A DNA stretch of 64,000 bases, from positions 22,265,128 through 22,329,127 of the forward strand of contig CM022672.1 of NCBI GenBank assembly GCA_012295275.1, given 5' to 3'. Below, in pieces: positions 54,501 through 61,549 of the stretch. The DNA comes from Chrysomallon squamiferum (taxonomy: Eukaryota; Mollusca; Gastropoda; Neomphalida; Peltospiridae). Both the position numbers and the translations under genes were made by a program. Every line of letters begins with the position of its first letter. Within the stretch, counting starts at the first letter, position 1. The notes below the pieces were generated by a model. The model had not been told where the DNA came from and ran no database searches. It saw only the letters and a program-made list of their open reading frames with translations.

Positions 54501-57500
54501 AGTGGTTATTCACTGCCATAAAAACAAAAGTCCTTTTCTTTGTTATAGATCTCTGTTTAACATTTCACCTATGAATTTATTAACTTAGTTTCCAAACTAC
54601 AGATTTTTGGAGCATCTGTTTTTTTTAATCCAAAATATTTTCAATACCTTATCAGTCATATTATTTTAAAATGAACCTGTATAATAATTTCTTATTTTCA
54701 AACAAATTCTACTGTATATTAAAATGAACACAAAACTGTACATAACCTATTTTATATATCTGAAGATTGTTACTGCTTTGTTATTTTTTGGATTTGTTTG
54801 TCTCACATTGACAATTCACCAAGAATAAAAAGAAAAACCCATCCGTAACTTTATTTCCATCATTCTTGAAATGCTGAATGACTGATCATATCAGTAACTG
54901 ACAAAGTAGTACTAGGTTTTAAAATGTAAAATTTCATATAAATACATACAACATATAGTCATACACACACTCAGTATTACAAGTGTGTGTGTGTGTGTCT
55001 GTGTGCATGCATGTCTGTTTTTCACCATTTTCTTTGTCAGGGGAAGGGATAAGGTTAAGACACTTAGATACATGCGAAGCAAGCAAGAACAAAACAACAA
55101 AAACTAACCAGAAGTACAGACAGACATGTCAGGGCCAGCATCATGCGATGTTTGCAAACCACTTTCATCAGAGTCTGACGAAATAAACAAAAACTGCTAC
55201 TCTTTAAAAAAGCTGAACTAATGCTTTAATTTTTAATCTAAAAATTACTTCTCAGAATTTGATTTTTTTTTTTTTTTCTTCCAAGCATATACAAAAACCA
55301 TTTATCCAAAGAATCATTTTATTCTTCCATACAGAGAAGAAAAAAAGGCTGATGATAACAAGTATGTATAATATTAATTTTTATAATGAAATGAAAACAT
55401 TATACAACAAAAGTATATGTGGATAAAATTAATACTGTTTTATTTTTGCTACCTTTCTGAGAAAAACTGTGACAGTGTCATTATAAATAATTTACACATG
55501 ATGATCTTACAACCATTAAATTATTATTGACTATTCTCTCCATGCATAAATATTTTTGGATACAAATCAATATCATTTACACAAAAAACATATATAACAC
55601 AGACAATATTTATATAATAAAAAAAAAGACAAAAAGTAATTTTTGTTTGTTAATCTATATGCACACTAACAGAAAAAAATAATAAAGATTAAAATACACA
55701 ATAAATACATATAATGTAAATAATAAAGACACTATCTATGCATATCTATATCTGATAAATTAAAACATAAACAGAACTAATTTTTGTTTGGTTAACCTAG
55801 CTGCACACTAACAGAAAATAATTGTTTTAAAAACTTAAAAAAGAAATTTAAAAATATAGATAAAATACACAATGAATACATACCTGGAGATTTTCTTTTT
55901 CGGAGGGTTTTTCTAACACCATTTCTTTCTACCTCATTTTCACCTGATTTTATAAAAAAATCTAAAAGTTATTTTTAAATAAATCAAAAGAAAATTCAAA
56001 TATAAATAGTAAGGATCAAATTATACCTAATTATGGATTTAAAATATTCAAAGAAAAACTATTCTAGAATAATCCAAAATATTTTTTTATCAGAAGAATG
56101 CTAAAATTATTTACATTTAGAAAGACATTAAAAAAAATAAAGAGATTAAAAATGTGCTTAAAACATTAGATGAATCTGCGTATCAGAGCTGAAATACAGT
56201 GTAGAAAAAACATACAGCCTTCTCTGCTTTCATCCAAGTCTGCTTCAAAACCATCAGTTCCTGAAAAAAAAAAAAAAAAACAGAGATAAAATCAAACTGA
56301 AATATAATAAAAACGTCCCAATGTTTTTAAAAAGTAAATTGAAATGAATAAATTTCTGTATTTTCTAATTTAAAAATTTCAAGGTCAGTTTAACATAGCA
56401 TTGTATATGTAGTCTGATTTTCCGTATGCATGTTATTTGGTCAAATGAAAGGAAACACTTTCAAATGCAAAGATAAGAGTAATTATTCTTAACCTGTGTA
56501 CAAATTATTATATACCTATAAATAAATATGTATAAAGTGCTATTCTTTGAATGCCCCCCCCAAAAAAAAAAATGTTAGTTAGCCAAAGGAAAGGAAACAG
56601 ATTTTCAAATGCAAAGGTACAAGTAATTATGCCTTGACTTTTATACAAATATTTACATGCATATAAATCATAGTGTATGAAGGACTATTCTTTGTATGAC
56701 CTGTATCTACAAAATGGAAATAAGAAAAGAAACCAGACAAACAAATAAAATGTGAAAAAAGTTCTACCTTGAACAGTAGTGCCTGCCGACTGAAAAAAAA
56801 TAATTAAAAATCAGTTTTTAAATTGTGTACAACCAATGAGAATATTACAGTATTCTCTATCTTGACAAATCAATAGTTTAGTTTATTTTTATCTGCATCG
56901 TCATTATGACCTTTCCACATATAATTATGAACATAAATAACAAATATTTAAGAACAAAAGTTTTATAATTCCTCTCATGACTGTGTTTATGGATGATAGC
57001 TGAAACTGCATTTACATAAAAACTTTACATACAGGCAGAATTTTAACTAAAACTGACAATTTTTATCTTGGAAAAACTGGATTAGCGAACAGTGATCAAT
57101 AAGAGAAAATCTCCAGAAAAGAAAAACTGACAATGAAGGATAGTTTCTTTAAACTTTTAAGAAACAAAATTATAACTGCCAGTAATATATTGCAGTTACA
57201 TAAGGTGCTAATAACAGTTATCTTTGTCAAGTTTTAAATTTTAAAACTTGTCTTGCCTGCATATTGTTCTGTGAAGGTGACACCAAACTCGCAGCAACAG
57301 CTTCCATTTCTCGTTTCTTCTTTTCATTTGTTTCATTCAGAAGCTGCATAACTGTTTTGCCTTTATGAGGATTTCCATCATTGATCTTTTTCCTAGCTGT
57401 CAGAGATCGAGGTTTGGGTTTGAAAGCCAGGTGTGAATTTCTTGAAAGAACATCCAGTGCATTAGCAGGTGCAGTCTGTTTGACAGGGACCTCACTTTGA

Positions 57501-58507
57501 GACGTGTCTGACTTATCGTCTGTTATCATTATCACATCATCACCAGTTGAGTTAGTGGCACTGTCATCATTCAACTCACAATCCATGCTGTTGCTGATAG
57601 CACTCTCTGTCCCACTGTGTGTAGCATCACTGTCCGTCTTATGAGCTTTTCTTTTCTTCCATTTTTTTGATGATGGAAAATTGTATGTACCCATTCTTTT
57701 CTTTCTTTTAAAGATTTTTCCTTTTTTCTTAACAGTGGTGTCTAGTTCTTGCCCTGATTCCACATTGCTCACATCACGATCTTCTTCTGTTTCCTGGTCG
57801 TCACTGGTTCCAATACTAATAGTGTCCAAAGCCTTATCATACTTTAATGCATACTCAACCTCTTTCAATGGAATGGTTACATTCGCTATAGGTGCTAAAT
57901 TGACAGTTTTTATTATCGAAAATGCTGATTTTCTTGCCCTTGGTAAAGGTTTCGATGCATTTTTAACACTGTTCAATGCTGCAGTTTTCATACTTTCTTT
58001 AGCAACTGTAGCCAGACTTTCATTTTCACTATCAGACTGTTTGTCTTTGGCTAGAGTAGTAGCCAATGATTCATCATCACTGTCAGCTGGATCCATTTTC
58101 TCCTCCACACCATTCATTAAAGACTTGTCACACTTCATAGCCACACTCACATCAGAATTATCACAGTCAGAGTTGCTCAGTTCATTATTCTTTGAACCAT
58201 GTTCTTTGCCCATCGTTTGAAATGTTAAAGATGTGCTATCACAAGATTGACTCTTTACCTTAGTAAATTCTTTGCAGTTTTCTAACAAGGTACTTCTCAA
58301 CCCTCTCTCCATGTTATGTGAGGATTCTGTTTGGTTTGTATCACCACTGCCACTAACAGAGTGTGGTTCTTCTGATTCGTTTGGGGAGTCTGATAACGAC
58401 CCCTCGATAGTCTGAGTAGATAAATCTAGCTGTGAATCTCCATTATGATGACTATTTCCACCACCATTTGTTATGGCTGGCATATTACAAGCAGTCTGAA
58501 CATCATC
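32515..58507 (-). CDS. EHMT (G9a/GLP) histone H3K9 methyltransferase, 27 visible exons
   Basis: Nuclear lysine methyltransferase that places mono- and dimethyl groups on histone H3 lysine 9 using S-adenosylmethionine, and reads the same marks through its ankyrin repeats. Joined exons, numbered from the ATG at 58483, give: acidic Ser-rich N-terminus (1-250), ARKS histone mimic (183-186), RKKRMGTYN (260-268), RING-like Cys cluster (about 700-810), ankyrin repeats (about 927-1165), pre-SET (about 1250-1335), SET (about 1340-1465) with [10 protein letters not shown] and GFDYG, and post-[11 protein letters not shown]. Known vertebrate EHMT1 and EHMT2 have the same order at about 1,200-1,300 residues; this protein is about 1,500, mostly through a longer N-terminus. 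Odd points are a frame break in exon 6, a 23-codon insertion at the pre-SET/SET boundary and a GC donor after exon 1. The family assignment is secure. Whether it is the only paralogue cannot be judged from this window. Confidence 0.97.
32672..38029 (-). other. EHMT intron 26 (last intron), 5.4 kb
   Basis: The largest complete intron in the window. It contains (CA)n tracts at about 35051-35088 and 35212-35233, (AAT)n at 35181-35206 and 35311-35335, and a poly-T at about 36490-36520. A CpG-bearing, less AT-rich patch at 35460-35720 has no recognisable coding content. No further exon is needed to complete the SET domain. Confidence 0.85.
38030..38205 (-). CDS. EHMT exon 26: SET core with NHxCEPN
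   Basis: Encodes [20 protein letters not shown] followed by HLCEPN. This is the SET motif that forms the cofactor-binding pseudoknot; vertebrate EHMT1 has NHHCEPN at this position. The part ending [12 protein letters not shown] matches the family closely. It ends phase 2 at GG|GTTAGT. Confidence 0.97.
38486..38605 (+). repeat. Intronic dispersed repeat, copy 1
   Basis: About 118 bp that starts CTCAGAACAC and ends GCGCAGTGTTTGGTCATCAT plus GGATACAG. A diverged copy with the same start and end lies about 490 bp to the right. Both sit in EHMT intron 25. Confidence 0.7.
38972..39096 (+). repeat. Intronic dispersed repeat, copy 2
   Basis: Second copy of the element at 38486-38605 in the same orientation. 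The shared strings are AAGCTCAACAGT, ACTGGATCT and GCGCAGTGTTTNGTCATCAT. Both copies share a CpG in an otherwise CpG-poor intron. Confidence 0.7.
39528..39606 (-). CDS. EHMT exon 25: SET N-terminal half
   Basis: Encodes [20 protein letters not shown] followed by FDLDNR, the EHMT-typical stretch between the SET beta strands. Donor GG|GTAAGA, phase 0. Confidence 0.96.
39900..39986 (-). CDS. EHMT exon 24: start of SET domain
   Basis: Encodes [20 protein letters not shown] then [13 protein letters not shown] is the glycine-rich cofactor-binding segment. Acceptor at 39987-39989, donor GA|GTGAGT, phase 2. Its first base completes a codon begun by exon 23, and that phase identifies which donor in exon 23 is usable. 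Confidence 0.96.
39987..43687 (-). other. EHMT intron 23, 3.7 kb
   Basis: Mostly AT-rich and CpG-poor. Two patches are different in texture: 40960-41170 and 42060-42690. They share the string GTTTGAAAGGTAATTGA (about 41081 and 42329). Inside the second patch TTTCGCTANGCACATGCTA occurs twice, about 190 bp apart. They look like fragments of an unrecognised repeat. Confidence 0.7.
43450..43770 (-). repeat. Complex tandem duplication across an EHMT exon-intron boundary
   Basis: Two layers are visible. A 46-bp intronic string starting CCTTTAACA (plus strand) occurs at about 43474 and 43643, 169 bp apart, with two mismatches. A string of about 30 bp, including the exon end ATTCCATTCTGGACAACTCT (plus strand), occurs at 43691 and 43760, exactly 69 bp apart. 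The AT-rich spacer between those copies resembles the intron at about 43579-43625. The simplest history is an older tandem duplication of roughly 125-170 bp followed by internal loss. Confidence 0.85.
43688..43872 (-). CDS. EHMT exon 23: pre-SET end, with 69-bp in-frame duplication
   Basis: Encodes [20 protein letters not shown] then [17 protein letters not shown], the last Cys cluster of pre-SET. The first copy of the exon end has no GT. After 69 further bases the same sequence recurs and is followed by TT|GTCAAA, which gives the phase 2 that exon 24 requires. If that donor is used, the protein reads NGI, 23 extra mostly hydrophobic residues ending [10 protein letters not shown], then F-VRLQL. 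Without the insertion the join NGI-F-VRLQL matches the length of vertebrate G9a. Exon limits on the 3' side are inferred. Confidence 0.8.
44234..44311 (-). CDS. EHMT exon 22: pre-SET N-terminal Cys cluster
   Basis: Encodes [20 protein letters not shown] then KCWYDK, with six of the ten EHMT pre-SET cysteines in the family spacing. These bind part of the three-zinc cluster. Exactly 26 codons, phase 0 at both ends. Confidence 0.96.
44661..44805 (-). CDS. EHMT exon 21: linker from ankyrin repeats to pre-SET
   Basis: Encodes [20 protein letters not shown] followed by residues ending [10 protein letters not shown]. The vertebrate counterpart is the RDIARGYE...PCVNAVD segment that begins the catalytic module. 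Phase 1 in (AG+A), phase 0 out. Confidence 0.96.
45560..45663 (-). CDS. EHMT exon 20: last ankyrin cap and linker
   Basis: Starts [20 protein letters not shown] and ends EKLVHR. It corresponds to the vertebrate stretch [20 protein letters not shown]. Donor AG|GTAAGA, phase 2. Confidence 0.94.
46219..46282 (-). CDS. EHMT exon 19: ankyrin repeat
   Basis: Encodes [20 protein letters not shown] followed by LT, the second helix and hairpin of one ankyrin repeat and the start of the next. Donor ACA|GTAAGC. Confidence 0.95.
46718..46756 (-). CDS. EHMT exon 18: 39-nt ankyrin exon
   Basis: A short exon encoding [13 protein letters not shown]. The vertebrate counterpart is LHIAARENRYDCV. Acceptor AAG at 46757-46759, donor GT|GTAAGT, phase 2 out. 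Confidence 0.94.
47306..47421 (-). CDS. EHMT exon 17: ankyrin repeat with methyl-lysine cage residues
   Basis: Encodes [20 protein letters not shown] followed by [19 protein letters not shown]. The tryptophan of LHWAA corresponds to one wall of the aromatic cage that binds H3K9me1/2 in the known GLP ankyrin structure. Confidence 0.96.
47501..48090 (+). repeat. 25-bp minisatellite in EHMT intron 16
   Basis: About 23 tandem copies of a 25-bp unit close to GAAAGGGAATCCATTCCATC plus ATTAT. The best-preserved neighbours start exactly 25 bp apart (47664 and 47689). Some copies carry an extra ATT or lose a few bases. The array fills most of the intron between two ankyrin exons and does not touch a splice site. 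Confidence 0.95.
48392..48496 (-). CDS. EHMT exon 16: ankyrin repeat with methyl-lysine cage residues
   Basis: Encodes [20 protein letters not shown] followed by [15 protein letters not shown]. The two tryptophans and the following glutamate (W-TPII-W-AAE) match the cage residues of vertebrate WTPMIWATE. Phase 0 at both ends, 35 codons. Confidence 0.97.
49074..49175 (-). CDS. EHMT exon 15: ankyrin repeat
   Basis: Encodes [20 protein letters not shown] followed by [14 protein letters not shown]. The vertebrate counterpart is [20 protein letters not shown]. 34 codons, phase 0. Confidence 0.96.
49389..49511 (-). CDS. EHMT exon 14: ankyrin repeat
   Basis: Encodes [20 protein letters not shown] followed by [21 protein letters not shown]. 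The TPLMYAAE core corresponds to vertebrate TPLMEAAE. 41 codons, phase 0. Confidence 0.96.
49805..49911 (-). CDS. EHMT exon 13: ankyrin repeat
   Basis: Encodes [20 protein letters not shown] followed by [16 protein letters not shown]. It is phase 1 in (A+TG), and that methionine is internal rather than a start. The vertebrate counterpart is VDGIDPN. Confidence 0.95.
49960..50220 (+). repeat. Degenerate short repeats in EHMT intron 12
   Basis: CCTAATTATG and close variants recur near 49966, 49995, 50138 and 50167, each near an AAATATTTAA-like string. This is probably a decayed tandem array in AT-rich DNA. Confidence 0.4.
50471..50553 (-). CDS. EHMT exon 12: start of ankyrin domain
   Basis: Encodes [20 protein letters not shown] followed by VEKVIYML, the capping helices before the first full repeat. 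The vertebrate counterpart is [20 protein letters not shown]. Confidence 0.95.
50903..50969 (-). CDS. EHMT exon 11: linker before ankyrin domain
   Basis: Encodes [20 protein letters not shown] followed by [13 protein letters not shown] occupies the place of vertebrate LESALIALDSE. Acceptor GCAG, donor AG|GTAATA. Confidence 0.93.
51275..51390 (-). CDS. EHMT exon 10: low-complexity linker
   Basis: Ser/Thr/Asn-rich linker beginning [20 protein letters not shown], with no domain. It is supported by phase (2 in, 1 out), by acceptor TTTTCAG and by continuous frame with both neighbours. The sequence itself is poorly conserved. Confidence 0.85.
51642..51868 (-). CDS. EHMT exon 9: RING-like zinc module, second half
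   Basis: Starts [20 protein letters not shown], then [18 protein letters not shown]. The CxxC of CPHCGEE and the HKxC motif match vertebrate FHKDC...[10 protein letters not shown]. It ends in a glutamine-rich stretch (KQQQQLAA). Confidence 0.96.
52339..52482 (-). CDS. EHMT exon 8: RING-like zinc module, first half
   Basis: Encodes [20 protein letters not shown], then [20 protein letters not shown], then GCGHFCVR. The [11 protein letters not shown] core is a family signature. 48 codons, phase 0 at both ends. Confidence 0.97.
52785..52916 (-). CDS. EHMT exon 7: Cys-rich entry to zinc module
   Basis: Encodes [20 protein letters not shown] followed by residues including [18 protein letters not shown] occupies the place of vertebrate PLCSCRM. 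44 codons, phase 0 at both ends. Confidence 0.93.
53306..53960 (-). CDS. EHMT exon 6: long Ser/Thr/Pro linker with internal frame break
   Basis: From the acceptor at 53961-53963 the frame set by exon 5 reads [20 protein letters not shown] and continues for about 135 codons before stopping at 53512. The frame required by exon 7 (donor GCA|GTTAGT, phase 0) is open from about 53616 down to the donor and reads through [17 protein letters not shown] and [10 protein letters not shown]. The two frames overlap at about 53620-53512 and differ by one base. Either a base is missing, for example near the AAAG around 53570, or a 47-nt segment bounded by GT and AG (about 53601-53555) is removed. Ser-Pro and Thr-Pro sites suggest a phosphorylated linker. 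Confidence 0.85.
55109..55174 (-). CDS. EHMT exon 5: short acidic/serine linker
   Basis: Encodes [20 protein letters not shown] followed by TS. Acceptor GTCAG, donor CTG|GTTAGT, phase 1 in and out. No domain; supported by phase continuity. Confidence 0.8.
55622..55882 (+). repeat. Tandem duplication in the 5' part of EHMT intron 4
   Basis: The string TAATTTTTGTTTG, then GCACACTAACAGAAAA, then ATACACAATNAATACATA occurs twice (about 55639-55715 and 55780-55882). The copy nearest the exon runs into the donor site of exon 4, and the other copy retains a donor-like ATGTATTTATTG on the minus strand. Confidence 0.75.
55884..55943 (-). CDS. EHMT exon 4: short basic linker
   Basis: Encodes [20 protein letters not shown], including a basic RKTLRKRK cluster that could act as a nuclear localisation signal. 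Acceptor ATCAG, donor CAG|GTATGT, phase 1 in and out. Confidence 0.82.
56216..56260 (-). CDS. EHMT exon 3: short acidic exon
   Basis: Encodes [15 protein letters not shown] (first codon shared with exon 2). The acceptor follows a poly-T tract; donor GCT|GTATGT, phase 1 out. Confidence 0.8.
56440..56700 (+). repeat. Tandem duplication in EHMT intron 2
   Basis: Two diverged copies of about 135-140 bp. Shared landmarks are AAAGGAAAC, TTTCAAATGCAAAG, AGTAATTAT and CTATTCTTTG, in the same order at about 56449 and 56590. It is a third example of short direct duplication inside this gene's introns. Confidence 0.75.
56768..56789 (-). CDS. EHMT exon 2: 22-nt microexon
   Basis: Encodes SAGTTVQ plus one base. 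It is bounded by a poly-T acceptor ending CAG and a donor AAG|GTAGAA. It is phase 0 in and phase 1 out, exactly what joins exon 1 to exon 3. Its small size makes it easy to miss; the call rests on splice sites and phase. Confidence 0.75.
57257..58507 (-). CDS. EHMT exon 1 (first visible): long N-terminal exon
   Basis: 417 codons. An acceptor CAG-like AAG at 58508-58510 is followed by DDVQTACN and then the first ATG (58483-58481), so this may be an internal exon. The content is acidic and Ser-rich, with [10 protein letters not shown] (181-190, an H3K9-like ARKS) and [20 protein letters not shown] (258-277), which matches the RKKRRMGTYS motif of vertebrate EHMT1. The end is placed at CAG|GCAAGA, a GC donor. 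The alternative CAA|GTTTTA nine bases on keeps the same phase but fits the donor consensus poorly. Confidence 0.93.
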
Positions 58508-61500
58508 CTTAAAATTAAAAAATTTATTTCAGTTATTTAATCATCAGAAAAAAATAACTAAAGGTTCCACTAACAAACTGATTCCATTGATAAAAATTAC
58601 AGAAAAATATTTTGAAATGTGCACATCATTCTTTTCTAATGTTATTTTTATAAATAATATCTTTTTGCTATGAGATATTACATCATATCAACCAAGAACC
58701 CTGCTCTTTACAAATGGTTATATGAAATTTCCAATATTCACCAATGAAAAAAATTACATCCATGCCCTGCCCATGATGGATTTTTAAAAAATATTTTCTT
58801 TTCATTTTATATATAAAGAATATAAAGAAATGCATGAAGCTATCAAATTTAGAAAATGGCCAATCATTATCATCAATGTCAAAACCTAAAAGTTAATATA
58901 TCCTTTTGTAAAACAATTTCTACTAATAAATATAACCAATACAATACAATCATTTCTTAATACATGACATATTAGCTGTACCCACTTTCCAGTAGCTAAA
59001 AATAAATGTATCAAATAAATGGGTTTTGTGGTGGAAAAAACTGTTTACTGGAAATTGCATGAATAACAATTATTTCTGGTTACCAAGTCAAGATTTGATC
59101 TCAAGTTCTCTATCACATTTCGGAAATAAAAATGGTCGTACACCGATAGCATTTCAGAGTCAAAAAGAAAATTTTAACTGTTATTATTTTGCAAATTTCT
59201 GAAAAAAGAAAAAGTGCAGCATTGGAACATTCAAAATTTTTACAGTCACAAGAAGAAATAAATGATAAATTTATAAGACATGAAATGTTTTTTTTTTAAA
59301 TAAGAACCTGTTGAAAAGGATATGTATGTAATTAAATACATTTTAATAGCAAAAACCAAAACAACACATTTTTACTATGTCTGAGTAAATGTTTAAAACA
59401 TTATGATAAAAAAGAATTTACTGTGTTAAATTCATCTGCTTCTTGCCTACTTGAACACAAGACTTTTACTTTTCAACCAACCAAGAATAGATGTCTTGAG
59501 ATCTTTAATTTCACTGAAGAGATCAAATTCAGCTATTACAGGTTCTCATTATATTGCTATTTTTGACTTCCTTTTTATTTCATTGTTAAACTGTATTTTT
59601 GTGTGTTTATAAGAAAGCTGGTTATTATTACATTCATAAAATATATGTTATTAACAACACTTAAAAAAAAAAAAAACAGAAAAATAAATTACATTAACAT
59701 AATTCAGTATTTGTCTGGAAGCATTTTTTTTATTATTTTTTTTTTTTACAGTAATAAAAATATACCATGGCAAGCTAACAAGGTAATCAAAACAGTCTCA
59801 AAAAGTAAAAACAACAACAAATTCAAAAATATCTGAACATTAACATAAATATTAAACAAGAAACAAACAAAGTAAAAATACATAGGAAATGATTACTTAA
59901 AGGTATAATTTCCCCTTCATATGCAAATAACCAAAATTTGCCACATTTATGAAATGCTCATGTACACTTATGCATCCTAACAGATTAAAGGACATTTATG
60001 AAACTACCAAGACTACTACATCATTAGAAAAACCTTTATCTATACACAATTCTGGTAATCAAAACATTTAAAGATATACAGCCTCGATAAAACTATTGGA
60101 TTTCTCAAACAACAAACAATACAAGTCAGTACTAATGTACAATGATGATCTGGTGTCAAGATGATACTATAACCTCAAAGCAGTGTTACAACTTCCTGCT
60201 TAGACCAAGTAGTTATAATATTCATTTATCTACACAACAACTATACCCATGGCCAACCAACAAAAGACAAACACCCTTAACAAACTTGGACCTAGAATAC
60301 ACACAAGTCTTAGATACCACATGTCCTATATCTCACCCTCACCATACCAGAGCCGTCTGCTTTGTTGCTTCAGAGTACAGGCAGGGAAAAAAAGGCCTAT
60401 AGCTTAACTGATAGCACAATCAACAGTGGGAGGGAGTCAGCCAAGTGTGACAGCACAGTTGACTGTTGGTTCTGTTCCAGCAAGGTTGTGAAATCTTGCT
60501 GGAGTGTGTTCTGATACAGCCATTTCTCAAGTACTACAGGACCAACACAAAACAGTCCTCAGTACAGTACATAGCAATCAGTACAAATATATTTCTCATA
60601 ATTATTTTTATGCTTACTTTTTTTTTTTAAATAGAAGTATTTCATCAGGCTACCAAGAGATCAATAAACCTATATCTTTGTCCAAACAGGATTTTATCCA
60701 GGAAAACGATTATTCTAGAAAGGAATCATTATTCTACAAACCAATGCTTAAAATATGTTTTTTATCCATTAACTTTTAACATAACTGACTTATCTGAGTC
60801 AACAACTGTTTTCAATTTTATTTAATGCTTTTAAATATTATTAAGGCAGTGTATAAATGAGGGTTGGAATAAATGAATATTTGGCAACTCAGCAAAGAAA
60901 ATATCAGAGACAACAAAATCTTACTTAAATAAATAATAATCTGATTAACAAGAACAAAATATTATATATTCTTTTTGATATGACTGAAAATAAATAGCAC
61001 TCATTGCTTTTAACTTTGGAATGCACAAGCAATTTCATGCATAATTAAAATAAATCAATTGGGCAATGATCTCTTCAATGTGAAATAATAAACTTCTACA
61101 CATTCTCATTGTCTTCAAAAATGTTCATATTATTGTAATTTATTTTATTCACCAATAGATAATAAATTTATTTTTATTATTATTTTTTTTTTTTTTTCAA
61201 AATTCTATTTAAAAACATTCTGAATCAGCTACTGTATACTGCAGTTTATTCAAATGATACCTGTTGTATGTACAAAGTTGTGTATGGAGAATAATCTGGC
61301 TTGCAAATATGTCGTTAGTGATACTATTTCAGTCTGAATTTATGTACCTGTTTACATACAAAAATATAATGCAGCTGAAGATGAAATGGAATTTTATTTC
61401 ATTTCTACTGATATTAAAATTATTTAATTCTTAAATGTGATAAAAGGTTGGTGAATATCAAGCAGGTCAGGCAAATGGTGATGTAAAGGAAATCAAACTT

Positions 61501-61515
61501 ATGCAATAATGTATG

Positions 61516-61549
<34 letters not shown>

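Noticed and set aside
57681-58220. Plus-strand frame of 179 codons opposite EHMT exon 1
   Set aside because: It is the antisense shadow of the serine- and acid-rich coding exon, giving a Ser/Leu/Phe-rich product without motifs.
60390-60530. Possible third tRNA-like element (TAGCTTAACTG and GGTTCTGTTCC)
   Set aside because: The two boxes are about 69 bp apart and the second has two mismatches in its core, so the tRNA geometry fails.
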